A DNA stretch of 64,000 nucleotides from CAMDPA01 sp964574325 (GCA_964574325.1 CAZNMY010000010.1:1-64000); one strand, 5' to 3'; positions 18,203 through 28,153 are shown, counted from the stretch's first letter. Program-made: numbers and translations. The notes: a model not told the origin generated them from the sequence alone.

Positions 18203-18517
18203 TTGGCAAACGATCCCTACGGCTGGATCGACGGCTACGCGGGCGATCTGCACAAGGCGGCCAAGGAACTGGTCGAGAAAGGCGAGGCGTCGCGGGTTTC
18301 AGACGAGGCCATCGCGCAGATCATCACGGCGGCCGTGCGCCTCTATTACGCCAAGTCCGAACTCGAGGACCGGCCTGTGCCGGCGATCGTGCAGGAAGGC
18401 GCCGAGACGATCACGCCGACAGAAATGCTCGTCGCCGTATCGGAAATGCTGCGTGACGTGAGACTCGGGCCGATGGAGCTGGGCCTCTGGTTCCGGCGCC
18501 GACCCGGCGAGAATTGA
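18203..18517 (+). CDS. Hypothetical protein, 104 aa
   Basis: A small protein that most likely starts at TTG 18203, nine bases after a strong GGAGG-like site. It is mainly helical with 'GDLHKAAKELVEKGEASRVSDEAIAQ' split over two helices and a C-terminal 'GPMELGLWFRRRPG'. I do not recognise the family. The sequence just upstream is doubtful, so an N-terminal extension cannot be excluded. Confidence 0.6.
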   Translation: MANDPYGWIDGYAGDLHKAAKELVEKGEASRVSDEAIAQIITAAVRLYYAKSELEDRPVPAIVQEGAETITPTEMLVAVSEMLRDVRLGPMELGLWFRRRPGEN

Positions 18518-18636
18518 AACGCAGGCGAATGGCGAATTTGGAGCAGCGAACAAGGAACGATCGGCGAGTGGTCCCGTAGCCCCTCCACTCGAACTATCCG
18601 TAAACCGATATTCGCTCGTAGATCGGAGGAAGACCC

Positions 18637-19869
18637 ATGACAGAGCACCTCACCGGCGTGCCGCAGATGCTGCCGACGCAGATCATCGACACCTCGACGG
18701 ACAGCCGCGAGATCCTCGCGCATGCCCGGCGCGAGGCGCGCAAGCGCAAGCTGCAGGACTGGTTCATCGTCGACATCGACGCCCATCACGTCGAGACCGT
18801 GAGCTGGGGCGAGGTCTGCCAGTACATCGAAGATCCCGTCATCCGCGAGCAGGCGCTGTTCTTCCACAAGGACCGCATCGGCGCGCCGCCCTATGGCCTC
18901 AACGGCGATCTCGGCCTGCGCTATCAGAGCGTCGGCGGGCGCATTCCGCATCAGGACGGCCTGCGCGAGAAGGTCGACGACACCTCCGTGCATCGCGACG
19001 TGACGCTGACGCGGCGGGCCATGGACGGCCTCGGCGTCGACAACATGATCGTGTTCCCGACCCCGATGCTGTTCCTCGGCCTGCATCCGCAGCCGGAAAT
19101 GGAGGTGTGGCTCGCCCGCGCCTACAATCGCTGGATGGTCGACAATCTCCTGTCGGTCGACAGCCGCATCAAGACGCTCGCGGTGCTGCCCTTCAACTCG
19201 CCGGAGGAGGCCGAGCGCGAGGTCAAGGAGATGACCGGCAAGAAGGGCGTGATCGGCCTCTGCGTGCCGTCGACGCGCCACGCGCCGGTGCACCACAACA
19301 AGTATATGAAGCTCTACCGGATGATCGAAGAGACGGGCATGCCGCTCTCCTTCCACGCCGGCTATCACTGGGACGACCCCTCGCTGAAGACGGTCAACCG
19401 GTTCCTGGGCATGCACGCACTCGGCTTCGCGTGGCCGAATATCGTCCACACCACGAACTGGGTGCTGAACGGCATGCCGATTCGGTTCCCCAAGCTCAAG
19501 GTGATCTGGATCGAGAGCGGTCTCGCGTGGGTGCCCTTCGTGATGCAGCGGCTCGACGACCAGTTCCTGATGCGGCCGTCGGAAGCGCCGCATCTGAAGC
19601 GTCTGCCGTCGGAGTACATGCGCGATCACTGCTGGTACACGACGCAGCCGATGGAGAGCCACAACATCAAGGCGCTGGAGTGCACGCTCGACATGATCAA
19701 GGCGGACACGCAGTTGCTCTATGCATCGGACTGGCCGCACTTCGACTTCGACCTGCCGAGCGAGATCACGGACCTGCCGTTCCTGTCCGAGCAGGCGAAG
19801 AAGAACATTCTCGGCCTCAACGCCGCGAAGATCTTCAACCTCGATCCGACGCCGGTGAAATCGCTTTGA
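18637..19869 (+). CDS. Amidohydrolase family protein (amidohydro_2, ACMSD-like)
   Basis: A 410-residue member of the amidohydrolase family 2, which includes decarboxylases and hydrolases of aromatic acids such as ACMSD. The metal-binding HxH-type motif appears as 'DIDAHHVETVSW' near residue 47. Later ligands are in 'SFHAGYHWDDP' and 'YASDWPHFDFD' (catalytic Asp). The ATG at 18637 follows GGAGGA at good spacing. It is monocistronic with its own terminator. The substrate is unknown, but the family fits the catabolic flavour of the region. Confidence 0.88.
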   Translation: MTEHLTGVPQMLPTQIIDTSTDSREILAHARREARKRKLQDWFIVDIDAHHVETVSWGEVCQYIEDPVIREQALFFHKDRIGAPPYGLNGDLGLRYQSVGGRIPHQDGLREKVDDTSVHRDVTLTRRAMDGLGVDNMIVFPTPMLFLGLHPQPEMEVWLARAYNRWMVDNLLSVDSRIKTLAVLPFNSPEEAEREVKEMTGKKGVIGLCVPSTRHAPVHHNKYMKLYRMIEETGMPLSFHAGYHWDDPSLKTVNRFLGMHALGFAWPNIVHTTNWVLNGMPIRFPKLKVIWIESGLAWVPFVMQRLDDQFLMRPSEAPHLKRLPSEYMRDHCWYTTQPMESHNIKALECTLDMIKADTQLLYASDWPHFDFDLPSEITDLPFLSEQAKKNILGLNAAKIFNLDPTPVKSL

Positions 19870-19934
19870 GGTCGCAACGGTTCGAGCCTCAGCGGGACGG
19901 ACACGTCGCAATTCCTCCAACACCGGAGGCCGAA

Positions 19935-19967
19935 GGGCCCGCTTCTCCATGGAAGCGGGTCCTTTTT
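19935..19967 (+). terminator. Rho-independent terminator after the second amidohydrolase
   Basis: GGGCCCGCTTC (19935-19945), a six-base loop, and GAAGCGGGTCC (19952-19962) form an 11-bp stem with one G-T pair, followed by five T. This is a textbook terminator. Confidence 0.9.
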
Positions 19968-20212
19968 CGTTCATCGAACTGCGCGCACCCGCACCGATCC
20001 GACACGGCCGTGCACCTGCCGGGCTGCCCATCCGACCTTCCATTCGAAGACCGGCACGCCGAAGGGCGAGAAGTGTTTCGCGGCCTCATGGGCAGCGGTG
20101 GCCTCGATCCGGCCGAAGACCTGGGGTACACATCAGCGAGGAGCCGACGGAGCGGCGGGCTACCGTCGGGCACTCCGATGGATATTGCTTGAACGATCAC
20201 CCCGAGGACCGA

Positions 20213-21151
20213 ATGGCCGAGATCGTCGATATCACGCACCATACCTGGCCGATTTCGGCGCTCGACAGGCTTCGGACGATCGATGCCTACGGCCGCCGGC
20301 TCGGCGCTGTGCTCGATACGGCGCAGAGCTATGCCGACACGGTCGCCGAAGAGGTTGTGATCGCGACCGGACGGGCACCGGGCAAGGGCCGGGCATTGAT
20401 CAGACTGGGCCATGTACTGGGCTGGGGCGGGCTCGCGCTTTCGATTGCCGGGCTCGCACTGATCCAGCGGCCCGACTTCAAGGAGCTTCTGTTCGGGCCA
20501 TTCGGCCTGGGGCTTCTGATGCAATTGCCGAGTGGGGCCCTGGTGCGCGCCGGACGGCGCGAACTCAGGCCTACCGAAGCGGAATCTTCTTCTGTCGACA
20601 AGCGGCGGCCCGTGGTGCTGCTACGCGCAGGTCAGGGCGACGATGACGTCGCGTTTCTGGAGGATACCCTGCGGCCGGCGTTCCTGCGGTTCGGTCCGCT
20701 GGTCGACAGCTCTCGGCAGCCGCCGACGTTCGGTGTCGCTGATCCGCACGCGATTCTGGCTCGGCAGATGGATCAGGCGGTGATGCTCGTCCTCGCCCCG
20801 AGCCACGCCATCACGGCCGCCGAGGATGTCGGCTGGGAGATCGACACGATCGCGCGGCGGCGGCTCGGCCACAAGCTGCTGGTTCTGATGCCGACGGCGG
20901 AGAAGCAAGCCGACCGGCAACAGGCAGACCAGTCGCGCCAGGCGAAGTGGGTGGAACTCCGCGCCAGGCTCGTGTCGATCCCCGGTTTCGAGCGGGTGCC
21001 GGAGGTGACGCCCGACGGGCTCATCGCCGTGCATCTGACGGCGACCGGCGAGCCGGTGCTCATCACCGGCAGCCGGCGGGCTCAACCCGCAGAGTACGAG
21101 CGGGCCGTCGATGCTGCGATCTACGGCATGAAGTGCCATGGGCGGTGGTAA
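20213..21151 (+). CDS. Membrane protein with a C-terminal TIR-like domain, function unknown
   Basis: A 312-residue protein. Two hydrophobic segments lie near residues 65-85 and 88-108, followed by a soluble domain. That domain has the order 'RRPVVLLRAGQGDDD', 'LEDTLRPAF', 'RFGPLV', 'LVLAPSHAITAAEDVGWEIDTI' and 'KLLVLMP'. This strand-helix pattern resembles the SEFIR/TIR-like domains of other membrane proteins of unknown function. The ATG at 20213 was chosen as the first good start; the frame is open upstream. The TIR-like assignment is fold-level inference only. Confidence 0.65.
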   Translation: MAEIVDITHHTWPISALDRLRTIDAYGRRLGAVLDTAQSYADTVAEEVVIATGRAPGKGRALIRLGHVLGWGGLALSIAGLALIQRPDFKELLFGPFGLGLLMQLPSGALVRAGRRELRPTEAESSSVDKRRPVVLLRAGQGDDDVAFLEDTLRPAFLRFGPLVDSSRQPPTFGVADPHAILARQMDQAVMLVLAPSHAITAAEDVGWEIDTIARRRLGHKLLVLMPTAEKQADRQQADQSRQAKWVELRARLVSIPGFERVPEVTPDGLIAVHLTATGEPVLITGSRRAQPAEYERAVDAAIYGMKCHGRW

Positions 21152-21290
21152 CCGGTGGCGTACGCGCGCAGGGCACCCGGCGATCAGGATCAGCTTCATC
21201 GCACCATCGTGTTGGCGCAAGCCTGAAATACTCGCTACATAGGCGGCAAGAAGCCCGCGCGACAACGCGCGGCAGGGGGAGGGACATAGG

Positions 21291-22346
21291 ATGCGGATTC
21301 GTTCGACCAGCATGAGATCGGCGGCACTTCTGGGCGGCGTGACGCTCGGCCTCGCGCCTGCCGCAGCACAGAACACCGTCGCAGACTTCTACAAGGGCCG
21401 GCAGGTCACCATCGTGGTGGGTTCATCGGCCGGCGGCGGCTACGACACCTACTCCCGCATGATCGCGCGGCACATGGGCCGGCACGTACCCGGCAACCCC
21501 GGTTTCATCGTCTCGAACCTGCCCGGTGCGGGCGGCAACGTGGTTGCCAACCAGCTCGCGACGATCGGCCCCAAAGACGGCACGGCGATCGGAGCGCCAC
21601 AGTCCGGCGTGATCTTCGAGCCGCTTCTCGGCACCATTCCGGTCAAGCACGAGCCGGCGAAGTTCCATTATCTCGGCAGCGCCAACAACGACGTCTACAT
21701 CTGCATCGCGCGTGCAGACGCGCCTGCACAAAGCTTCGCGGAAGCCCTGCAGAAAGAGGTGATCTTCGCGGCGAGCAACGCAAGCTCGACTGCCGACTAC
21801 GCGCAGATCCTCGCCAACACCGTGGGTGCGAAGTTCCGCATCGTGATGGGCTATGCCGGCAGCCGGGAGATCGCGCTCGCGATCGACAAGGGCGAGGCAC
21901 AGGGCGCGTGCGGGCTCGCGTGGCCGTCGATCTCGGTCACTCAGGCCGACTGGTTCAAGGATGGGCCGGTGAAGAGCCGTATGCGCGTGATCCTGCAGAC
22001 CCATGCGACCGGGCATCCCCAGTTGAACGCGGCCGGCGTGCCGCTCGCGATCTCGTTCGCCAAAACCGACGAGCAGAAGTCGATCCTCAACCTGTTCTTC
22101 AGCCAGAGCCAGTTCGGGCGGCCCTACATTCTGCCGGCAGAGACGCCGCCGGAGCGTGTGGCGGCGTTGCGCACTGCATTCGCTGCAACGATGGCCGATC
22201 CGCAATTCAAGGCGGAAGCGGCGAAGTTGAAACTCGATGTCGATGCGGTGGCGGGCGAGACGGTTCAGAAGGTCGTGGCGGGCATCTATGCTGCACCGCC
22301 GGAGTTGATCGCCAAGACCAAAGCGGCGCTGCGCCAGAAGAAATAG
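21291..22346 (+). CDS. Tripartite tricarboxylate transporter substrate-binding protein (Bug/TctC family), second copy
   Basis: A 351-residue periplasmic receptor closely similar to the protein at 7122-8174. A signal peptide covers about 1-24 (ending APAAAQ). Mature-protein motifs are 'FYKGRQVTIVVGSSAGGGYD', 'HVPGNPGFIVSNLPGAGG' and 'IALAIDKGEAQGACGLAW'. GGGGGAGG lies upstream of the ATG. As with the first copy, no TctA/TctB permease is nearby. The two receptors probably arose by duplication and differ in ligand. Confidence 0.9.
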   Translation: MRIRSTSMRSAALLGGVTLGLAPAAAQNTVADFYKGRQVTIVVGSSAGGGYDTYSRMIARHMGRHVPGNPGFIVSNLPGAGGNVVANQLATIGPKDGTAIGAPQSGVIFEPLLGTIPVKHEPAKFHYLGSANNDVYICIARADAPAQSFAEALQKEVIFAASNASSTADYAQILANTVGAKFRIVMGYAGSREIALAIDKGEAQGACGLAWPSISVTQADWFKDGPVKSRMRVILQTHATGHPQLNAAGVPLAISFAKTDEQKSILNLFFSQSQFGRPYILPAETPPERVAALRTAFAATMADPQFKAEAAKLKLDVDAVAGETVQKVVAGIYAAPPELIAKTKAALRQKK

Positions 22347-22359
22347 AGAATGGTGGCTG

Positions 22360-22875
22360 TCAGCGCCCACTGACGGGGATCGACAGAAATTCCTTCTGTC
22401 GTGCTGCCGGCAGGATGCGGCCCTCCGGGTCGATCGCGACGACCAATTCGCACGGCGGCAACGTGAGGCCGATGATATCCTTGAGGTCGATCGCTCGTTC
22501 GATCGCTGCAATGCGGGTGTCGGCCGCCGTCGCACCGTTCGAGATGAATGTGTAGTCCCCGCAGGCATAGGCGAGGCTCCACGAGGCACGGACGGTGGTG
22601 ATTTCCGCACCGCAATCGTTGCCCGCGGGACCGGATTTGCGTGCGCAATCGCGGATCGCCTGCATCATCGCGCGGGTCAGATTGGCGTGGGTCGCCGCGC
22701 CCCAAGCGCCGTTCTGCGCAACGGTCAGCGCGACCCAGTCGTGTTCCCAGTCGGCCAACTCGGCGTTGGCGCTACCGGGCGTTGCGGCGAGAAGAGCTGT
22801 CCCGACCAGAGCGGCGAAGATCGCGCCCAATGTCTTGGCTGTAACCCGCGATGCTGATTGCGGCACGTCGAGCAT
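22360..22875 (-). CDS. Secreted protein with a DUF4189-like domain
   Basis: A 171-residue protein with a signal peptide (hydrophobic core about 17-32, cleavage near ANA-E). The mature part has 'WGAATHANLTRAMMQAIRDC', 'GNDCGAEITTV' and 'SLAYACGDYTF', with paired cysteines. This resembles the DUF4189 type of small secreted Cys-containing domain. The function is unknown. It is convergent with the Bug receptor gene, 13 nt away. Confidence 0.7.
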   Translation of the reverse strand: MLDVPQSASRVTAKTLGAIFAALVGTALLAATPGSANAELADWEHDWVALTVAQNGAWGAATHANLTRAMMQAIRDCARKSGPAGNDCGAEITTVRASWSLAYACGDYTFISNGATAADTRIAAIERAIDLKDIIGLTLPPCELVVAIDPEGRILPAARQKEFLSIPVSGR

Positions 22876-23384
22876 CGATCATCCCCCCACGCATCGTCCA
22901 CACGCTTTCGTCGCAAGCCATCGTCGCACCAACCGCGTTACACAAACTGTCATCACGGGCGATGGCCACAAGCTCTGGTGGGGCCTTCACCGCGCGATCC
23001 GCGACCAGCGTCTGCCACGTCCAGCCATCCATCCTCGAATGGAGCACGAGCGCAGCGCTGCCGTCCATCCCACCGCGACGCATCCAGATGCCCTCCGGGC
23101 CGGTGGCACAACGGGCAAAGGCGGCCGACTTCTGCCGAGCGCGGGGAAAGTCGCATTGGCTTGTCAAAGCTGGCGTGCCGGCCCGTTCTGGAACGACTGC
23201 CATGACAGCTCATCTGCGAAAGTCCACTGGTGGGCCAAAATTCGACGCGTCCCGAAACGATACGTTTACCCTTCTAGGGCACCTTGGCCCAGTCCGCCAG
23301 TTGATCGGCTCCCGGACAGTGTATGCGCCGGGCCCCTTCGGGCCTTCCGCCGATCGCGTTGTGTTTGCGTCCTGTAGAGTAGAT
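22876..23384. other. Region without a firmly supported gene
   Basis: About 510 nt between the DUF4189-like gene and the sigma-54 activator. A minus-strand frame from 23203 down to 22772 contains a plausible-looking stretch with several cysteines (for example 'CNAVGATMACDES'), but it overlaps the start of the DUF4189-like gene by about 100 nt and has no convincing N-terminus. It could be the remains of a gene. Confidence 0.35.
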
Positions 23385-24893
23385 ATGCCCAAGCGCGTAC
23401 TCATCGTCGATGACGATCCGGCCCAGCGCCGTATTCTCGAAGAGACCGTCAAGCGGTTCGGTTTCGAGACCCAGACTGCAAGCTCCGGCGAGCAGGCCAT
23501 CCAGATCATCGAAGCGGCGGACCACCAGGCGATCAGCCTCGTTCTGCTCGACCTCGTCATGCCGGGCACCGACGGCTCCGCCGTTCTGGCGCATCTGAAC
23601 GGCAAGGCCTCGGTGCCGCCGATCATCGTGCTGACCGCGAACGGCTCCATCGACAGCGCCATCGGTGCGATGCGCGCCGGTGCCGTCGACTTCGTCGTGA
23701 AGCCGGCGAGCCCGGAACGGCTCGAAGTCTCGATGCGATCTGCACTCAAGATCGAGGCGCTGGCCGGCGAGATCACCCGCATCAAGAAGCGCGCCGAGGG
23801 CACGCTGACGTTCGGCGACCTCATCATCCGCGGCGATGCGATGCACCGGGTCATCGCGCTCGGCAAGCGGGCGGCGGCCTCCAACATTCCCGTCCTGATC
23901 GAAGGCGAATCCGGCGTCGGCAAAGAGCTGATCGCGCGAGCCATCCAGGGCGAAAGCGAGCGGCGCTCCAAGCCGTTCGTCACCGTCAACTGCGGTGCGA
24001 TCCCCGAGAATCTGGTCGAGTCGATCCTGTTCGGCCACGAGAAGGGAGCGTTCACCGGCGCAACCGACCGGCGCATCGGCAAGTTCCAGGAAGCCGACGG
24101 CGGTACGCTGTTCCTCGACGAGGTCGGCGAGCTTCCACTCGAAGCGCAGGTGAAGCTGCTGCGCGCTCTGCAGGAAGGCGAGATCGATCCGGTCGGCGCG
24201 AAACGCCCGGTCAAGGTCAACTTCCGCCTGATCTCCGCCACCAACCGCGACATGATCCAGTTGGTGAAGGAAGGCAAGTTCCGCGAGGACCTCTACTACC
24301 GCCTCAACGTGTTCCCGGTCTGGGTGCCGCCGCTGCGCGACCGCCTCGGCGATGTGGCCGAGCTCGCCCAGCACTTCATCGCGCGGTTCGCGGCGGAAGA
24401 AGGCAAGCGGGTTTCTTCCGTCAGTCCGGAAGCGTTGCGTATGCTGTCGGCCTATTCGTGGCCGGGCAACGTGCGCCAGCTCGAGAACGCGATGTTCCGC
24501 GCGGTCGTATTGGCCGATGCCAGCGAGCTGACGGTTGCCGAGTTCCCACAGATCGCCGCCCAGGTCGATGGCTTCACGGCCGAGATTCCGCCCGCTCCGT
24601 CCGTCGTCCAGAAACCGCCGGCCTACACGGGGCCGGCGCTGCTCGGCGCGGAGAGCACGGTGCCGCGTACCGTCGAGATCAAGGACGGCATCAGCGGCAC
24701 ATCGCTCGGCATTCCCGCCGTCGATGATGGCGGGGAAGTGCGGCCGCTCAACGAGATCGAGGCCGACATGATCCGTCTCGCACTCGGTCGCTATCGCGGG
24801 CACATGACGGAAGTCGCCAAGCGGCTCGGCATCGGTCGCTCGACGCTGTATCGCAAAATGCAGGAATACGGGCTCGAGCCGCGCACGACGTGA
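23385..24893 (+). CDS. NtrC-family sigma-54-dependent response regulator
   Basis: A 502-residue transcription activator. The receiver domain (1-125) has the acidic pocket 'VDDDP' and the phosphorylation site Asp56 in 'LVLLDLVMPG'. The AAA+ domain (about 145-390) carries Walker A 'GESGVGKE' and the sigma-54-contacting 'GAFTGA' loop, with 'GGTLFLDEVGEL' as Walker B. The C-terminal Fis-type helix-turn-helix is 'EVAKRLGIGRSTLYRKMQEYG'. No histidine kinase gene is adjacent. The ATG at 23385 begins a normal receiver domain. Its targets cannot be read from the window. Confidence 0.94.
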   Translation: MPKRVLIVDDDPAQRRILEETVKRFGFETQTASSGEQAIQIIEAADHQAISLVLLDLVMPGTDGSAVLAHLNGKASVPPIIVLTANGSIDSAIGAMRAGAVDFVVKPASPERLEVSMRSALKIEALAGEITRIKKRAEGTLTFGDLIIRGDAMHRVIALGKRAAASNIPVLIEGESGVGKELIARAIQGESERRSKPFVTVNCGAIPENLVESILFGHEKGAFTGATDRRIGKFQEADGGTLFLDEVGELPLEAQVKLLRALQEGEIDPVGAKRPVKVNFRLISATNRDMIQLVKEGKFREDLYYRLNVFPVWVPPLRDRLGDVAELAQHFIARFAAEEGKRVSSVSPEALRMLSAYSWPGNVRQLENAMFRAVVLADASELTVAEFPQIAAQVDGFTAEIPPAPSVVQKPPAYTGPALLGAESTVPRTVEIKDGISGTSLGIPAVDDGGEVRPLNEIEADMIRLALGRYRGHMTEVAKRLGIGRSTLYRKMQEYGLEPRTT

Positions 24894-25125
24894 TGGTCGA
24901 GCGCCGGCAGCGGACACTCCCGCGCCGGCGACCGGCCTCCCAGATACGCCGCCGAGATACTCGGTGCTCGCACGTAAGTGCCACGCAGGAGCGTCGGGAG
25001 CTGCCGGGGCGGCTGTCGGTTCTGACGTGTTTGTGAACACCGCTACGTAACACTTATTGCGGTCGACGACTTTCCATGTTCGGGGGCCTGCGCTAGTTTC
25101 CGGGCGCAGTCGGAGGGTTTCGTAG

Positions 25126-26817
25126 ATGAAGTTGGTTCGTGGCGGGGCGCTGTCCGCGCTCGCATTGGGTCTCGCGCTCGCTGGTTCCGGACTATCGGCC
25201 CCTGTGTGGGCGCAGGCCGTGGAGCCGGCGGCAACACCACCTGTGGCCGAAGCCGTACGGCCCGTGGCTGCCGAGCCGACGCTCGCGATGCGCGTCGCGG
25301 AACGCGTGGAGGCGATAGGCAAGCCCGATGCGCATGCCGACGATATCGCCGCGGTGAAGGCGTACTACACCGCCAATCCCGACAAGGCATTGTGGATAGA
25401 TGGTTCGGCGTTGTCCCGCAGCGCCCAGGCTGCCATCGCCGAAATCGCGAAGGCCGACGACTGGGGCTTGAAGGCGGCGAGCTTCATCGTGCCGTCGCTC
25501 ACGTCGACCGATGCGGATGCGATCGCCGAGGCCGAGGCGCGGCTTTCTCTCACCGTTCTGAAATATGCCCGGCATGCCCGCGGCGGCCGGATCGATCCGA
25601 CCCGCCTCACCGACGCCATCGACCGGACCGCCAAACTCCTGTCACCCGCCCAAGTGCTGACCGATATCGCGGCGGCAAGCTCGGCTGACGACTATCTGCG
25701 CAAGCTGCATCCGCAGCATCCCCAGTTCGAGCGGCTGCGACAGCTCTATCTTTCGCTGCGCGCCGGCACGTTCGCTGCGCCGCCAGCCCCCGTCGTCGCC
25801 GAGGCGCCCGCCGAGGTGACCACAGGCAGGAAAGGCAAGAAAAAGAAGAAGGTGGCCGCACCGGTGACGCCGCCGGCCGTCACAGCCGAGCGCGTGCTGT
25901 TCAACATGGAGCAATGGCGCTGGATGCCCGACGACCTCGGCCGCCTCCACGTCATGGTCAACATTCCCGAATTCCAGTTGCGCATGATGAAGGATGGCAA
26001 ACCGATCCACGTCGAGCGCGTGGTCACCGGCACGGTCGCCAATCAGACACCGATCTTCTCCAAGGACATGCAGACCGTCGTGTTCCAGCCGGGATGGGGC
26101 GTGCCGCCGAGCATCAAGGTCAAAGAGCTTCTCCCGGGCCTGCTCGCCGGACGTGATCCCGTCGGGGGCCGTGGCTGGAAGATGTCCTATCGCGGCCGGG
26201 AGGTCTCCGCCTCGTCGATCAACTGGCGCACGGTCGATATCCGGAAAGTCAGCATCGTGCAGCCGCCGGGGCCGTCGAATGCGCTCGGCATGGTGAAGTT
26301 CCTGTTCCCCAACAAGCACGACGTCTATCTGCACGACACGCCGTCGAAGTCGCTGTTCAACGCCAACGTGCGCGCCTTCAGCCACGGCTGCGTGCGGGTG
26401 AGAAATCCAATGCGCTTCGCCGAGATGATCTTCGCGGAAACCGGCGGATGGGCGCCGACGAAGGTCGCCAGTCTGGCTCGCGGAAAGCCGGAGAACCAGG
26501 TTGCCGTTCCCGGCAAACTCGGCGTCCACATCACCTACTTCACGATCGTGGTCGACGACGACGGCACTACGCACAGCTATCGCGACCTCTATGGCCACGA
26601 GGCGCGGCTGCATGGCGCGCTCGACGGGCGTCTCAGTCAGGTCGCGCGCAAGACGCAGGATCTCAGCACGGTTCGCAGCGCCCTGATCGGGCGTACGCCT
26701 TCGCGGCGCGTCGCCACCGCTGAGGGGGGAGATCGTCAGTTCCGGTCGCGCGGCGGACAGCGGCAGAACTACGGCAACAGCGGCGGCGGTGGTTTCTTCT
26801 CGCTGTTCGGCAACTGA
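25126..26817 (+). CDS. Secreted L,D-transpeptidase (YcbB-like)
   Basis: A 563-residue periplasmic enzyme that makes 3-3 peptidoglycan cross-links. A signal peptide (about 1-30, ending VWAQA) is followed by an N-terminal helical domain and a Lys-rich linker ('GRKGKKKKKV', about 227-236). The YkuD catalytic domain has the active-site box 'FSHGCVRVRNP' with Cys422 and an upstream conserved His in 'HDVYLHDTPSKSLF'. The tail is Gly/Asn-rich. Length and order match YcbB/LdtD-type enzymes, although the PG_binding_1 repeat between the domains is weak. Confidence 0.9.
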   Translation: MKLVRGGALSALALGLALAGSGLSAPVWAQAVEPAATPPVAEAVRPVAAEPTLAMRVAERVEAIGKPDAHADDIAAVKAYYTANPDKALWIDGSALSRSAQAAIAEIAKADDWGLKAASFIVPSLTSTDADAIAEAEARLSLTVLKYARHARGGRIDPTRLTDAIDRTAKLLSPAQVLTDIAAASSADDYLRKLHPQHPQFERLRQLYLSLRAGTFAAPPAPVVAEAPAEVTTGRKGKKKKKVAAPVTPPAVTAERVLFNMEQWRWMPDDLGRLHVMVNIPEFQLRMMKDGKPIHVERVVTGTVANQTPIFSKDMQTVVFQPGWGVPPSIKVKELLPGLLAGRDPVGGRGWKMSYRGREVSASSINWRTVDIRKVSIVQPPGPSNALGMVKFLFPNKHDVYLHDTPSKSLFNANVRAFSHGCVRVRNPMRFAEMIFAETGGWAPTKVASLARGKPENQVAVPGKLGVHITYFTIVVDDDGTTHSYRDLYGHEARLHGALDGRLSQVARKTQDLSTVRSALIGRTPSRRVATAEGGDRQFRSRGGQRQNYGNSGGGGFFSLFGN

Positions 26818-27443
26818 GATTTCTACGCGCCAAGCGGGCCCCGGTGCAGCGTCTTGCGCCAGGGTCGTGATTGGTGCGCCACCGCGTGGCGATCAGAAAC
26901 GTCGTTTCGAGCTGGGGGCTCCTTGACGAGGGCACCCGCGGCCAGCGGCAGATCGAGAACCGCATGCTCCAAGTCCGTGGCGTCACCTTCTGCGATGATG
27001 CATGCCACGCTGACGCCTGCGGCTTTCGGAACTGTTCGACACCACAGGCTGTCGCTGCGATCCCCACCGCGTCGATCTCGAATACAGCCGCCGATCCCGC
27101 CAACAGGCCCGGCCGGCCAGCGAAACATTCGGCGAATACAAATGAAAGACCATCCGAGCCGTCGGGCGGCGATGAATTGAATTGCCCTCGCGCCTGGAGA
27201 ACGGCGAAGCGTAGAGGGTGAAAGTGCCTTGTGATCGAGATCCAGCCAACCGGTTGTCATGAGCCAACGCGTCGTCCGGTAGTCCGTGGGCCGCCCACTG
27301 CGCAGCAAGCATCGGAGTAGTGTGCGTCAAGTTCTGCAAAACGGTCTTGGCTGATCTGGGTCTCTTTCCTCAGGTCCATTCTTTTGTTCGGCCCTCGGCG
27401 AGAGCCATTCTTCCGTCCCGGCCATGCTTTGCACCCGCTGGCG
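26818..27443. other. Region without an intact gene
   Basis: About 620 nt between the L,D-transpeptidase and the transposase remnant. Several overlapping frames occur on both strands, but none has a convincing start or family likeness. The part next to the IS256 remnant may be older mobile-element debris. Confidence 0.35.
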
Positions 27444-27931
27444 GTACGGAAACGGCTCGGCAAGCTGCCGCTTCATGAACAGTTCCAGTTCAGCATCGAG
27501 CTTCTTCACGATTCCAGAAATCGACGAGGCCGAGAACGAATGGCCGACCAGCTCCTCCGTGATCGCCTTCACCTTCCGCGTCGAAACGCCCTGCACGTAC
27601 ATCTCGGTCAACGCCGACAACAGCGCCTTTTCCGACCGCGCGTTCCGCTCGAACAGCTCCGTCGAGAACAGCCCGTTGCGGTCTTGCGGAACCCGAAGCT
27701 CGATCTTGCCGATCCGCGTGATCAGGTCCCGCTCGTAGTAGCCCGAACGGTAGCCCCGTCGCCCCTCGGTGCGCTCGCCCTTGGCCGCGCCAAGCGCCTC
27801 CCGCATCTCCGCTTCCAGAACCTCCTGGAACGCGGCCCGCATCAGCGCCTTCAGTCCTTCAGTCCTTCAGCATCTCCTGTGATGGCCTCTTTCGCCAGCG
27901 AAACAACGGCATTAACGTTCTTCCCGGTCAT
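27444..27931 (-). pseudogene. IS256-family transposase, frameshifted and truncated
   Basis: The minus strand encodes the first third of an IS256-family (mutator-type) transposase: 'RRGYRSGYYERDLITRIGKI', 'LRVPQDRNGLFS' and 'MYVQGVSTRKVKAITEEL'. It is broken twice. The ATG at 27931 opens a frame that stops after about 25 codons because the 8-mer CCTTCAGT is duplicated at 27848-27863; deleting one unit restores the frame. Family likeness also ends near 27444, before the catalytic core. A GGTAGTGTCC-type end (28031-28040, minus strand) may be the terminal repeat. It cannot be active. Confidence 0.85.
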
Positions 27932-28123
27932 GGTGGTCGCTCTCTCTCGAGGGGTGACTTCGACAATCACCAGACCTGCCATGACCACTTCAGACCCTCA
28001 CGGGTCGATTGCGATTTTGCTGAACGTTCAGGACACTACCAGCATCGGCGGATCGGATGAGGCGGGCCGCATCTGACGAAGACCGGACAACTCGTTTGCT
28101 CCAGCCTGCGTGAAATCGGTTTC

Positions 28124-28153
28124 TTGACAATATGCCCGCGTCCCCTCTAGAAA
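28124..28153 (+). promoter_or_regulatory. Promoter of tRNA-Ala
   Basis: TTGACA at 28124-28129 and TAGAAA at 28148-28153 with an 18-bp spacer form a housekeeping-type promoter whose start point would fall close to the 5' end of the tRNA at 28165. Confidence 0.65.

Noticed and set aside
22772..23203. Minus-strand frame with several cysteines upstream of the DUF4189-like gene
   Set aside because: It overlaps the start of the better supported gene by about 100 nt, lacks a convincing start or signal peptide, and matches no family; possibly a gene remnant.
26823..27308. Several overlapping frames on both strands between the L,D-transpeptidase and the IS256 remnant
   Set aside because: None has a ribosome-binding site, a sensible start or a recognisable domain; frames on both strands are expected by chance in GC-rich DNA.
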